From positions 1,128,501 through 1,192,500 of the forward strand of contig JAPWGK010000001.1 of assembly GCA_029641185.1 (NCBI GenBank): 64,000 nt of DNA, in the 5' to 3' direction. The notes under the pieces are model-generated. The model did no database searches. It was not told the DNA's origin and worked only from the letters and a program-made list of their open reading frames with translations. A program made the translations under genes and the position numbers. This document shows, piece by piece, positions 21,965 through 34,882 of the stretch; positions within the stretch are counted from its first letter, which is position 1; each line of letters starts with the position of its first letter. Source of the stretch: Pseudofabraea citricarpa. Its lineage: Eukaryota > Ascomycota > Leotiomycetes > Helotiales > Dermateaceae.

Positions 21965-22605
21965 GAATACTGTAACGTCTGGTCGTACTCGCAGCCAAAA
22001 GCCTGTACTTTGACGTCGAGTTGCCTTTGCATTGTCGAGCAATTGGCCCTTCGACGGGGGTTCGACGCCGTCCCATCCTATTCATGGCATCTTCAAAATC
22101 AACGACGCCAGCCAGCCTAAAGCGTCCGTCTGATGGACAGGCCTCTTCCAAAAGCCTAGTCGGCCACCCTGCCTTTCCTACCTTTCACCGCCCAACTCTA
22201 CTAGCCATGTCTAGTCTGGGACGATGACGATTGATTTGTTCACAGATAAATTTCTGTGGTTCTGTCTGCCGGGTCGTCTTCTCCAGATCGATATATAGGG
22301 CTCCACCAGAAACCGTGGAGGCCCTGCTGATCTCTCCAGTTCATTTCATACAAAGCCAACCCCCCAACCTTGCATATTGCTGCGCATTTCTCCATCCTCC
22401 TCGAATACCACGTTCCCCCTCCCACACGCTTCCACACACCACGCACACACACCGAGTACTATCACACTCCAACTCTCTAATCGGATATCGGACACCTCGT
22501 TTCAGATCGTATTATCTTGGACCCGCAGTCATCCTACTCCCCAAGCCTCATCAGCTCCTCCGCATCTTCGTAGAACCCGCGCAAGACCGCGAGTATATTT
22601 GCACC

Positions 22606-24105
22606 ATGGCCCCCGCTTCAAAATTCCTGGTCCCAACCAAAGGCAGACCCGGACTTCGACGACTATCATCAATGACTGCTACCAAAGAAGACATCATGTC
22701 AGGAGGACCAGTAGTTGTTGTACCCGAACGAATGATGCATCATCAGAGGCACCACACCCACTCAGGCGGCTTTGCTGCCTCAATGGAGACAGCAAGAGAA
22801 GAACTTGCTCAGATGAACTTGGAAGCTGAGGATGCTCTCGTCTCGCCATCGACTTCCACTCCTGCAACGCCTGGTTCACCCATCACACCGGCCGATGTCC
22901 CTTCGGCCGACTCTTTTGCCTTTGCCTTTGATATCGACGGTGTCCTTATCAGAGGTGGGAGACCTATTCCCGAGGCAGTTGAGGCCATGAAGGTTCTCAA
23001 TGGTGAGAATGAGTATGGCATGAAAGTGTAAGTTCCCATTGCCCTTTTTTATCATGCACGTCGCTAACCGAGCTGCAGCCCATACATCTTTTTGACCAAC
23101 GGTGGTGGTAAGACAGAGGCAGAGAGATGTATTGATCTGTCTCGCCAACTTGACATCGAAGTATCACCTGCTCAATTCATTTGTGGCCATACACCAATGA
23201 GAGAGATGGTGGAGAAATACAACACTGTTCTCGTCGTTGGTGGTGAAGGCGAGAAATGCAGACAGGTAGCCGAGGGCTACGGTTTCCGAGATGTCATCAC
23301 ACCGGGAGACATCATCAAAGACAACGCCGACACAACACCCTTCCGAAAGCTCACTTCGGAAGAATTGAGAAATTCACGAAAGCGAGACTATGGTAATACC
23401 AAGATCGAGGCCATTTTCGTCTTCGCTGATTCTCGTGATTGGGCAAGCGATATCCAAATCATGCTCGACCTCGCTATGTCAAAGGGAGGTTACATCGGCA
23501 CACTTTCCGAGACTTTCGATGAGGGTCCAACCATCTATTTCTCACACAACGACATTGTTTGGTCTGCTGCCCATGACAACGTCCGTCTTGGCATGGGTGC
23601 GTTGCGAAAGATGGTAGAGATGCTTTTCAAGGATCTCACCAAGGGCAAAGAACTCGAAACCATCGCCTTCGGCAAACCACAAATTGGCACCTTCGAGTTC
23701 GCTACTCGCTTACTCCAGCAATGGCGTAAGGATGAGCATCGTATCAACGCTCCCCCGGAAACTGTCTACTTTGTTGGCGACACCCCCGAGAGTGACATTC
23801 GTGGTACCAACATGTTCAACGAGAAATCAAAGAATGACTGGTACTCGATCCTCGTACGCACTGGTGTCTACCAAGAAGGTACGGAGCCTGCCTTCAAGCC
23901 CAGAGTTACTGTCGATACCGTCCTTGATGCCGTTAAGCATGGCATGAAGCTCGAATTCACGAAAAAGATGAAGGAAGTCAGCAATAGCATGGCTTTGAAT
24001 AATCTGCAGAAGAAGTTAGCGCTGAACGGAAGCATTGATATGAAGGCAGCCATCGAAGAAGTTAGTGGAGAGAACACTCCTGAAGGTATTACACCTGGCT
24101 TTTAG
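22606..24105 (+). CDS. HAD-superfamily subclass IIA phosphatase (CECR5/YKR070W-like)
   Basis: Exons 22606-23027 and 23079-24105 encode 482 aa. After an N-terminal extension of about 100 residues, the HAD-IIA core begins with motif I, FAFDIDGVLIRGG (nucleophile and acid/base Asp). It continues with motif II in FLTNGGGKTEAER, the motif III Lys in FGKPQIGTFEFA and motif IV VGDTPESDIRGTNMF. The cap insertion between motifs II and III fits subclass IIA. Homologues include yeast YKR070W and human CECR5/HDHD5, usually mitochondrial. The basic, hydroxylated start (MAPASKFLVPTKGRPGLRRLSS) is compatible with a targeting peptide. The substrate is unknown. The frame is open upstream to 22231, but the Met at 22606 gives the best N-terminus. 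Confidence 0.92.
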
Positions 24106-24750
24106 GTGGGAAATAATGCATTGATTGCAAAGAGTTGGATTTTCATTTATGGGTTTTGGGATAGGTTTTGGGCAGGCGTTTTAAATTGCATCAATACCCC
24201 GGGACACAACACAACAAAGTCTCGTTTTGGACTTGAGGGTGTCGAGGGAATTACAGTCACAGATCAACCACCAGATGGTTCTAGTCTTCATCATAGATTG
24301 ATATGATAGAATGAGCATCAAGAAGGAGTTTGGTTTTGAAAGGATAGGAATTTGGGGCGCTCTTTAACTGCCACTTATGTAACAGGCATTCATTCTTTGA
24401 TCTTTTTACATTTTTTCTATAAGCCAAAAATCAATAAACACATTTCATCTCACCAGCAGTCTCGTTGCTCGTCTTGAAGACAATGATTTTTGAATCAGCT
24501 CTCCCACCTCAGACCTTCACGTATTTCATACCCCCTCCTCCACATTCCCCCTCCTTCTCCTCTCCCCCCTCTCCTCTCTTTCCCTCTCGATCTCCAACAA
24601 AACTCCACTCCACCCATCTCCATAATAAATGCAATCCCTGCCCGTGATAGCTGACAGAAAAAGTCGTACCATACCTGCACCGCCTACCTACCTGCACCCC
24701 ATATTTTCCCCTCCATTCCATTTCTCCTTCCCTGGCGCTCCTTCCTAGTC

Positions 24751-24791
24751 ATGTCGAGCCATGCCATGCCATGTCATGCCATGTCATGCAA
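24751..24791. repeat. ATGCC/ATGTC pentamer microsatellite
   Basis: Tandem CATGC/CATGT pentamers (about six to seven units, GCCATGCCATGTCATG-like) form a short simple repeat. The open frames that cross it are by-products of the repeat. Confidence 0.7.
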
Positions 24792-25774
24792 CCTTCCCCA
24801 TGGGTTCACGGGTTCACGGGGACAGAAGCCAAAGAAACCAAAAAGCCAAAAGAAAACACATGTGCACATCAGGGACCCATATATCAATCACCCTTTTGTG
24901 GGTAACCGCACCCGCACCGCAGTACATCATTGCCCTACCGGGAGGGTTGGTCCTTTTTGCGTCACCCCGGATTTTCCCGGTGGGGGGCTCCTGTTTTTCG
25001 CTTTTGTCTTTTTCTCTGCGAGGAAGGGATGTTGGGTTTGGGTGAGGTTTTTTTTTGGAGGGTGTGGGTTTTTCCCCTTGTTTTGTTCCCCATCTAGGAT
25101 ACTTGAATGTTTGGTCTTCTTTTTTTTTTTTTCTTCTTTTTACTTTTGTACCTTGGGAAATTACATGTACTTTAAAATAATATCAGCTCGGCACTTCGCT
25201 CTGCCGTTTGCTACTGTAAGGTAGGGTAGGGCAAAGTCAGATGGATAGACTTTGTAGGTAACCTGGTTTTTTGTTTCGAAGGCTATAGAGTTGTGCGGCT
25301 GGTTGGTTGATGGAAGATGCTGTAGGGAATGTGAAGGTGGTCTGGAAGAACTTTAAAACGGGGTGCTTAGTAACTCGAAAGTGCCTTTGAGAACTCTGAG
25401 GCAGTTGGCAACTTAAAAGCACTTGATAACTCAAAAGGCATTCGATCGAAATCAAGCAATCAAGGAGTCGGAGATAAGAGAGTAGACAGAGGCCAGCAGG
25501 AACTTCACTGACGACAAGAATATTTGCGACCAATGATATTTCTCGATTTCTAAGTTCTTTTTCTTCCTTTCTGCAACACATATCACGACCGGCAACAAGA
25601 ATACTGCTGGCAACAGCATAGGAAAAAGACACCCTCCAGGTAGAAAACGGAATAAAATTATCCCGCACAGCTGCAACACAACCCCGATACAGCTTTGGTC
25701 TTCGTTGATTGGATATGGGGCAGGTCCTAAGGTATGTTTTTAGGGGAATGTTTTGCTTGATTATTTTTCGGGAA

Positions 25775-26155
25775 GATAATAATCCGAGTGTATGTTTGTA
25801 TGTGTGTGTATGTGTGTTTTTTTCTTCTTCAAAGGATGGGATGTTTTAGGGGATGGTTGCTTGATCACAAGTTGGGGGGATAATAACCAGGGTGTATATT
25901 TATACGTATGTGTATATGTGTTTGTGTACGTTCCTTGGGATAATAATCCGGGTATATATTTATACATGTATATATATATATGTTTGTGTGTTTGTGTTTG
26001 TGTGTGTTCCTCTTCAAACGGTGGGATATTTTAGCGGGTGGTTGCTTGATCATAAGTTAGGAGGATGATAATCCGAGTGTATATGTATACGTGTGTGCAT
26101 GTGTGTTTGTGAGCCTTCCTTTTCAAGGGGTGGGTTGTTTGATCATAAGCCAGAA
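25775..26155. repeat. GT-rich minisatellite, about four to five degenerate units
   Basis: The block GATAATAATCCGxGTGTAT recurs at about 25775, 25879, 25939 and 26064. Between copies there are TATGTGTGTTTGTG runs, a (C)TTCTTCAAAxGGTGGGAT box and GGTTGCTTGATCAYAAGTT. Unit lengths vary (about 60-125 bases) because the TG/TA part expands or contracts. A final partial unit ends with TTGATCATAAGCCAG near 26152. It encodes nothing conserved. Confidence 0.8.
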
Positions 26156-26413
26156 GAATGATGTCCCAGACATGTAATATATACTCGCCATGCTCTAATG
26201 TCATTCTGCTTATGAGTTTCATATACTTTGTTGGATGGAATTCTACATCCTGTTTGATGGTCCCTCAAGCTGGATAAGTACTCTATAGCCAGCTTAATAG
26301 TACCTGCTCTCAATCAACTGGTTACTCGAGTGCTTGATGTTCGCCATTCCGTGCGACCCCTTATTACCACATTAAAAGCTTCTATTTTCACTCAAGCCAA
26401 CAAATTTCCTATT

Positions 26414-26510
26414 CCTGACCTAGGGAGAGCGGCGACGTTCACCCAGGACCGGAAAGTTGTCTTAATTTGGTCATTTAGAGGAAGTAAAGGTTGTAACAAG
26501 GTCTCTAGTT
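26414..26510 (+). pseudogene. Relic of the 3' end of 18S rRNA gene
   Basis: The segment GGTCATTTAGAGGAAGTAAA (26469-26488) is the highly conserved end of fungal 18S rRNA, the site of the common ITS1-F primer. The flanks also follow 18S order: CTAGGGAGAG...CACCCAGGACCGGAAAGTTG upstream and GTAACAAGGT downstream. Differences from the consensus I know are mostly transitions (for example AAAGTCGTAAC reads AAGGTTGTAAC here). Similarity fades after about 26510 and before about 26414, so only about 100 bases remain. It is a fragment, not a functional rRNA gene. Confidence 0.8.
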
Positions 26511-26514
26511 TAAG

Positions 26515-27480
26515 AGCATTAGAGTCTCACGATCCCTCTGTAGTGAAATGAAGGAAGCCTTTGCGCCCCGAGAAGTAGTTTTTATTATTGAGAAAATACA
26601 GATTAAGTATAAGAGAAGAGAAATGATTTCTCGAATATATACTTTATATCGACCTCTTAAACCACCCTCTTTCTCCTTTCTTGTTTCCTTCCAGTGATGT
26701 AACTTCAAATGCCTCGGTGATTAAGATGATTCTTAGAATAAACTTACTTTCCAAGTAACTAACACCTAGAGCGGGATACAGAGATAAAATAGAGAAAGCA
26801 GAGAAAAGAAAAGGAGGTTTCAGCCAATCATCATAAGATATAAGACAACGAGAAGGGGGACGAGTAAGAAAAGCGCGCTCCTAGAAAGAGGAAGTTCAAA
26901 CACGAAAGAATATAACTACCAACTTGTAGGGGTTCTTTTTCTCTCTTTTCTTTTATAAAAGGCGTATGTCTATTATATCTTTTAAATTGTCTATACAGAT
27001 ACTAGAGAATATAATACCAGCTAGCCTCTAGACTCGAACTTGTAGGAAATAGAATAAACATACATTTGCTTTGTACAGGGCATAATAAGAGCAGAAGATA
27101 AAGCCTAAATTATATGAATACATACCAATAGGGCGATATTTAAGAAGAGGCCAAATACTTGGACAACTTCAGAGCAGAAGCACACGATCTAAAGCTGTCT
27201 CTTTGTCTCTATGGCTTACAAAATCGTCATATATCAGTTACAAGAGGATAAAATCGGTCGAATGCCAGAAAAGAACTGAAAAGAACTAGATGTTGCTAAA
27301 ATTTAGCTTTAGGGATCCCACTGTGGTAAAATGGTACATGATAGCCCTTCTATTATCATGTATAATTAGACTTGATATGCTATGGCAGATGTATCAAAAT
27401 AGCTCTCAGCTCCCAGTTCGCATTGATAATCTCCACGCCGAGAACGAGGTTATGCATATAAGCCAGGTATAGCTATGATG
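26515..27480. repeat. AT-rich degenerate sequence, possible LTR-type remnants
   Basis: Two related strings, GATCCCTCTGTAGTGAAATG (26530) and GATCCCACTGTGGTAAAATG (about 27314), sit about 785 bases apart in the same orientation. The first is the kind of sequence found near the start of Ty3-type LTRs. Between them are a TTTTATAAAAGG TATA-like box (26949) and polypurine runs. There is no recognisable gag or pol frame. This is a tentative call. Confidence 0.25.
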
Positions 27481-28586
27481 AGGAGTAAGGAGAGGATCAA
27501 TTGGATCAAATCAAGAACTCTGAAGGCGTGAACCACAAACTTGACATTCAAGGGTATGTGCACGTGACACAACACAGGACACATCATTGAACTGCCGGAT
27601 GGCAACAGGGAAATAGCACTTTGAAGCTACATAATCAATTGGTGCTAGTTCTGAAAATGATGTGTGACTAGTCAGGTCTACGTGAATGCCCCTGTCTGTG
27701 GCGGAAGGATATTTTTGCTCGCTTTTTCTAGTAAAGACGCGCTTGTCTGTTATCTGCTAGATGATCCGGCACTTTGCCATAACCTAGCACTTCTAAGTCT
27801 TCCGAGTACGCCTGAGTGACAATACCTAGACCGACTTGCCTAAGTAAATCACGATACTCAGAATAGACCTGCAATTGAACGCACCAGCTAAAACTTTCTC
27901 TCTGTTGAAAGCCCAACATGCGCGACTGGCGATAGATCTGAAAGCCACCGGCCAACCGAAGAGTCAGCTACCAACCACACGTACAGCTCGAGATGAAGCA
28001 AATGCTCCCTGTCAACTTTGACTTGCAGTTGCGATTCATTCGCTCTAGCATACATAATTCATGGGCGCAAGAGACCAAACCCCACTTTTGGTGTATCTCA
28101 ATGCGTGGTCTCACGACGTTGAGGAAGAGCTAGAGCCCACAATCTCTCGACTCAGAGGTGAGTGGGAAACAACCTGTCATAAGTCCTACGGCTTCCAAGA
28201 ACCTCTCACCGAACCCTTATGATGCAGGATAGCTCAAGGGTAAGTAGTCGAGTGTGTTGTACGACCGACACGCAGTAGTAGCAGGCTGCACGCAGCTCAA
28301 GTAGGAGCCGTTTGATATGCAACGGTAACAAAAAGATGCAGGTATGCGGTGGCCACGCCTTCGCTCGCCCTTTGTCGGTCGGTATCCGATGAGATGGCCC
28401 ATCCCCGTCGGCTCGTCTCAAATCAGAAGGCAGACGAAACGCGCCCTACAAAAGCTCAAACGAGGGCTTTGAATAGTCGGGACAAGAGAAAACAAGGTGG
28501 TTCGGATGAACAAGAGTCCTCGAGCGGCGGTTTACCGGATGCGTTTGAAGCTGCGGACAAGGCGATGGCCTTGCTTACTTAGCGAA

Positions 28587-28621
28587 GCCATTCCAGCGTT
28601 CCAGCATTCCAGCATTCCAGC
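28587..28621. repeat. CATTCCAG octamer tandem repeat
   Basis: Four near-identical units (CATTCCAG/CGTTCCAG) occur in tandem and end in CGGCCTGG. It is a short simple repeat with no coding role seen. Confidence 0.7.
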
Positions 28622-29495
28622 GGCCTGGTTCTTTGACCTTCTAGATCATCCGTTTGTGCCTTTCCCGCGCCTTGCGAACCCGGATGTTTTAGCAGCAGTG
28701 AAGGGCGACAGAGGCCGGCAGCACGCCAGAGTCCCGAGTCCAGACAGAGATCAGTGGTGGTCGTAACCATGGCCGTGATTGTGGCCAGAAGGGGGCGGTT
28801 GAACAGAAGCGAAGGGGAAGTGAGGCGCATGAAGTTATGAAGACTGTGCAGTTGTTGAAATGATAACACTTTGTATTGAAATGATAGAATCAAAGGAGGG
28901 GGTGGGCTGATTAGACGACCGGCGTCCGCATATGAACCCGGCCTGCGAAAGCGGCTTACTCACCAGGCCCGTACAGCCCGGCAGTCGACGATGACACCAT
29001 GGCCGATACGGACACACCGCCACGGTAGCGCAGAGTGGCTCGAGAGTGGATTTATTGGAGAGGCTTATTGTCAGCCTCGTGGTCGTCCGCATTGTGATTG
29101 CATGGAGGCGAAGCCGAGACCCAGTCCCAGTCCCAGATCTGAAGGTTATGTACGAGTAAGTCAGTCCAAGTGTCAACCTGCTATTTATTAATGAACTGTC
29201 ATCCGTCGTCACCCCCTTTCTCTGTCCTCTCTTCTCTCCTCCTCCTTCTTTCATAAAGCCGTCCCCAGAACCTGCAACCCTCCGAATCTCTTCAAAGAAC
29301 ATCCGCTTCGAACCCAACCTCCAGATCCAGACCCGACTATTGCTTAGTAGGCGCCCACGCTTTGACATCACTCACTCATCCGACATCGTATCTGCTGGTA
29401 TCGCCTCGTTTGTCCTCCCCAACCTCATCGACCTACTTCCTTATCACCTCACCTCACACTTCACCCTGCTCCGACAACCCTCATCACAACAGACC

Positions 29496-30131
29496 ATGTC
29501 CTCCGCATCAAGCACGCCTTGCAGTTCCCGCTCTGCCTCTCCATCACCAGCCTCAAACATGCAGATCTTCGTTAAGAACGTCTCGGGGAGCAGTATGTAC
29601 CAATCCGCATCCCCTATCTGCAACTGGCATGTACACAGAACTGACTCTTGACTTGCAGCTATTCCGATGACTGTGCCGAGCGATCTCTCGATCCACAACC
29701 TGAAGACTCTCATCTCCGTACGAACACACCTACCGACAGACGATCTGCGACTCGTGTATGCCGGCAAGCATCTCGATTCCGAATCGACGTTAGATTCCAA
29801 CCACATCTCACGAGACTCTACACTACACCTCGCTCTACCGTTAAGAGGGGGCATGCCACCCAAGAAGATCCGTTGCACATACAAGGACTGCCGCGAGGGG
29901 GCGCAGAGAATCATCGGTGATTGCGGGTTCTGTAACGGTCACTACTGTGGGAAGCACCGTCTGTTGGAGGACCATAAGTGCGACGGTTTAGAAGACGTAA
30001 GTTCTTGTGCTCACAATCTGTATATCTGGATCATATGCTAAATCAAGAAATCGTAGTGCAAGAAGGAGTCACACGATCGCAACGCTGCTCAATTAAACGC
30101 CGAGCGAACTCACGTTATCAAGGGAATCTAG
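29496..30131 (+). CDS. Ubiquitin-like domain / AN1-type zinc finger protein
   Basis: Exons 29496-29592, 29659-29996 and 30057-30131 encode 169 aa. Residues 22-95 form a ubiquitin-like domain: it opens MQIFVKNVSGSTIPMTVPSD, contains LRLVYAGKHLD and HISRDSTLHLAL, and ends in LRGGMPP, so a Gly-Gly motif precedes the second domain. Residues about 97-140 form an AN1 zinc finger with C-x4-C, then CGFCNGHYCGKHRLLEDHKC, giving the C-x2-C-x4-C-x2-H-x5-H-x-C core. The last exon gives a short Asn/Ala/Glu tail ending HVIKGI. Proteins of this layout are linked to ubiquitin and proteasome stress handling. Whether the Gly-Gly is cleaved is unknown. The start ATG was chosen because the preceding frame is non-coding in character. 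Confidence 0.93.
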
Positions 30132-30925
30132 ACCAAAGCGACTCACTTCGCTGAACGGTTCAGAGGAACAAAACGGGCCGTGTTAATGGTGACGCGATCA
30201 TGGATTCAGCCCAGGCGTGCTCAGGAGAGAGGAGATCCCAGTCTTCCCTTCTCTAATTGTAATTAAGGGCAAAGGGAAGGGCAAGCGTTGGCCTCCAAAA
30301 CATGGACTGGGAGAATTCTTCTATTATTTCGCCCTTTCTTTCCTGCTTACTTTTACCCGTCGTCTTTATCTCTCATTTTAGCGGGCGTTAAGAGGGGGGT
30401 TTTGCACCGATTTCTCCTTTTTCTTGCGCTTCTTTTATAATGCTATGGATGGGGAGCATGTGGGCGATTGATTAACTTCTCTGCTGCTTTATTAGAAGGA
30501 GGCCTTTTTTTTTTTGCGCGTATTTAATCATCTGCGACCTTGAGCTCTTGTCTCATCTGGCGGTAGACTATTTGTCAAGGGCTCGTGAGTCTTGGCCTTC
30601 TACCGTCTTGTTTGCATAGCTAGAGAAGATAATAATTTTCAATTCTTTTCTACTAGTAGCTTTTAAAGTTCCTTTGTTCTCGAGTGCCATGATCTAATCC
30701 ACCTTAATTTGACAGTTAGCTTTTTGATCGCTGCTTACCATTCCTAAAACGCTTTAGCTGGTTGGTAAGACTTTACAATGAATTAGGTCAGATGGATAAT
30801 TAACGGCGTTCTAGATTGTTGCAGTCTGCATCACATGGTTTGGTCGAGTATATATTGGATACAATTTTTTTCATTTATTTTCTTAATTATCGTATGAGAT
30901 GATTAACATGCCATCCAAAGACATC
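30132..30925. other. Convergent intergenic region
   Basis: T-rich 3' flanks of the AN1 gene and of the formaldehyde dehydrogenase gene. It has poly-T runs near 30507 and 30864. No gene is seen. Confidence 0.5.
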
Positions 30926-32348
<1,423 letters not shown>

Positions 32349-34882
32349 TTTGTAGTAGAGTGTTTTTGAAGAGGACCTTGATGGTTGCAGATGAAGTTTT
32401 GTTGAAGGGGGAGGTAGAGCTCAGGGTGTTCTCTGGTTTTCCTTATGAGGGGTCGGCTGCGGTCAACACCTTCTGAGGGGTCGAAATGTTATGATGTACC
32501 CTAGCTCCGGAGGTCTTCGGCGTTGATCTTGGCAATCGATTAAGCAGAGCAAAGTGAGGGGAAGCAGTTAATCCAAGCAAAAGTATCTTCAAATGAGGCG
32601 GTAGTTACTGGATGGGTTTGAATCCGACACTGGAAGGAGGGGTGAGTTTTGCAGACGAAAGGTTCTTTTGCACAGCTTCCCCTCTTCAATACTTATCCAA
32701 AATGACGATGCCATTGCTTGACGTCGACAGGCGATTCCGACTCGTCGGGGATGGTTCGGAATATGCTTTGTAAGGAACTCTTATCCCCTTTCGGACTTCT
32801 TTACCACGACTCCAGCGCTGCTCATAACTGCTACTTCTTCTGGCAATGCTCTCGTCTTCACGCCGCCGCCGCCGACATCGTCACGATAACAGACAGCATG
32901 AGCGACTCGGCGAGGCCTAGATGAGCCTGGTAGAATCCTTCGAAGCGTGGAAATGGTTCGTCGTCAGCATTCTGGTTGTCATATGAAAGAACGTTGTCGA
33001 CTTGGTTCTATCGGAAAGTGGGCGGACGCGGACACAGAACCAGCCAGCAAAGTTGGGAAGTGCAGCCGGGATCACATGACCAAGTCCAGAACCTAACTAC
33101 TCGGCTCAGCCGCTCAGGGCTCCAGACTCTCCATCCAAGGTCTCGGATTTACGAGGACTTGCTTTTCCTCATCTCGACTTCCTTTCTTCTTCCATGCTTC
33201 CACATATTCTTGTCACTAAGTATCGCACATTGTCAAAGCCCACACTTGGGAACGAGGCTGTCGTCGATTCATCCACCACCTGGGCCGCTTTTCAGTGGAT
33301 AGCCATACAGCAGCCATCGGTGGACCTTGACCGGGGAACATAGGGAAAAAGCATGGGAAAAGAGATGGACGGGAATCAGACAGCGGCAGCAAGGAATTCG
33401 CAACTTAGGAGGTCCACCAGTTCATTGTCCGATGTGACGTCGACTCAGGTTTATTCCGCCTTTACTTTGTGCCGCGGTAGTTGGTCCTCCTGGGCTCCCG
33501 ACAAATGAGTTAGAGACATTTGCGTCTTGAGACGGGCTGAGTATCCCCAATACATCTGCTAACTGGTCTGAGAAGCACGTGGCGGGGGAGGCTTTCCGTG
33601 TCACCCGCCGGATATTTGATCCACTGGAATGGGTGGAATGGCCGAGCATAGCGAGCAAAAAGTCGGCCCAGCGATCCCAATGGAATGTCAAACACGATCA
33701 CTGGTAGTACCGACGATCTGTCAACAGTCGATTGGCATGCAATGGGCGACAGGTCACTTTGCACACCCACTTGCTCGATGGGGGCTGAAAAGAACCACGA
33801 ACGGGTCGGTGAGATTTAGATTTCTATTTCCTCTTCGCCTGACGCTGCCTGACGACAGATGTCTCGTCAATTGTGCGAGTGCAAGACGGTCAGTCAATCT
33901 ACAGAGCCGTGGCTGGATGGTGCAACTCGTCGGTCAGCAGCCGTATCGATTAAAATGCGAGTTTGGAAGCCCGTCCGATGATCTGGTAATATGATCTGGT
34001 AATAGGCTTCGTGCATGATCTTGTCGACCAACTGCGTGGAAGGCTGCATTGGCGTACTCGCCTACCAATTCTTTTTCCCTCCTTCCCCGCCGTGCCGTGT
34101 CTTGCAGATGTCGTCACATTATTCATATACGAGCAATGCTACCATGGCGAACGACACGGGAAAAGGAATAAGGGATATGCAAGAAAAAGAATTTCTCTTG
34201 TCGCCGTGGTATGAGAGAGGCGGCAGAGTCATGTCGGCTTGTTTCTCAAAGTTGATTCGCAGCATTCCAAGACTATTGTTCCCACAAGAACTATCACCAA
34301 TGCAAAACTCTGCATCCTAAAATACATTGCATTGTGTGTTAGGTGCATTTCTGTGCTTCTTCCGGTGGGACCGCCTCGGAACTATCAACATGCAAAACCT
34401 CAAACTTACCTTCTCATGTCATCGCTAAACGCCTATATATACCTTATGGATGTAACCATTTCTCAACCTTTTCATCATCCTCCTCAGTTTCTCTCTCCTC
34501 AAAAAGTCAACAGGACTTATTCACTCTCTGAACTCCTTCTCTTAAGCTCTACTTAGACTTTCCCATTATACAAATTGTGTTGTTTTCACAACCTACTTTC
34601 TTTTCTATTTTCAACTACTACACAACCTGTAAGAGTTCCTTTACCAAAAGCATTCCGACACACACTTAAGCTATAGACCCAAAGTCTGTACTGTCAACCT
34701 TCAAATCGACAATTTACCAACAAACTACTTGGAATTCTGCTCCATCATAAGCGACCGCCATATTGTCAGACCTATCTCACCTGAGACTTGGTTTTAGTTT
34801 CTATTGTTGGAACTAGCTGAGCTACTCCCAACTACCCGTCACTTCTCCGTAAGCGAATTTGACTCGCACAAACCTGCTCACC
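32349..34882. other. Intergenic, formaldehyde dehydrogenase to MFS transporter
   Basis: No gene is supportable in 2.5 kb. Both flanking genes read away from it, so it holds two promoters. Frames such as 33629-33994 plus and 33422-33691 minus are mutually antisense and featureless. From about 34390 to 34800 the plus strand is C/T-rich, probably a long 5' leader of the transporter. Confidence 0.5.

Larger units (their letters stand above)
18243..22605. other. Gene-poor tract with TACAGTAC cluster
   Basis: No convincing gene was found in 4.4 kb. Frames such as 18776-19375 minus (199 aa) and 20377-20835 plus are Arg/Ser/Cys-rich chance translations with antisense partners. Short repeats are present: ACACAGACACAGACA-type near 20714, CACTCACACTCACA near 21222 and CCCTCCA units at 21353-21405. 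Six copies of the octamer TACAGTAC (either strand) fall between 21011 and 21964. The last 400 bases are C/T-rich and probably serve the HAD phosphatase gene. Confidence 0.45.
24106..29495. other. Repeat-rich, gene-poor tract
   Basis: I found no supportable gene in 5.4 kb. It contains CATGCCATGTCATGC-type short repeats (24755-24790), a GT-rich minisatellite (25775-26155), a decayed 18S rRNA 3' end (about 26414-26510), AT-rich degenerate sequence with possible transposon remnants (26515-27480) and CATTCCAG units (about 28587-28620). Such a mix of fragments is typical of decayed repeats between genes. The last 300 bases are C-rich and probably belong to the 5' region of the AN1 gene. Confidence 0.5.

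Noticed and set aside
24751..25224. 157-aa plus-strand frame
   Set aside because: Starts in a pentamer repeat and continues as Phe/Cys-rich T-tract translation.
25775..26155. CRISPR-like array
   Set aside because: Units are degenerate and spaced by TG runs, not unique spacers; the host is a fungus.
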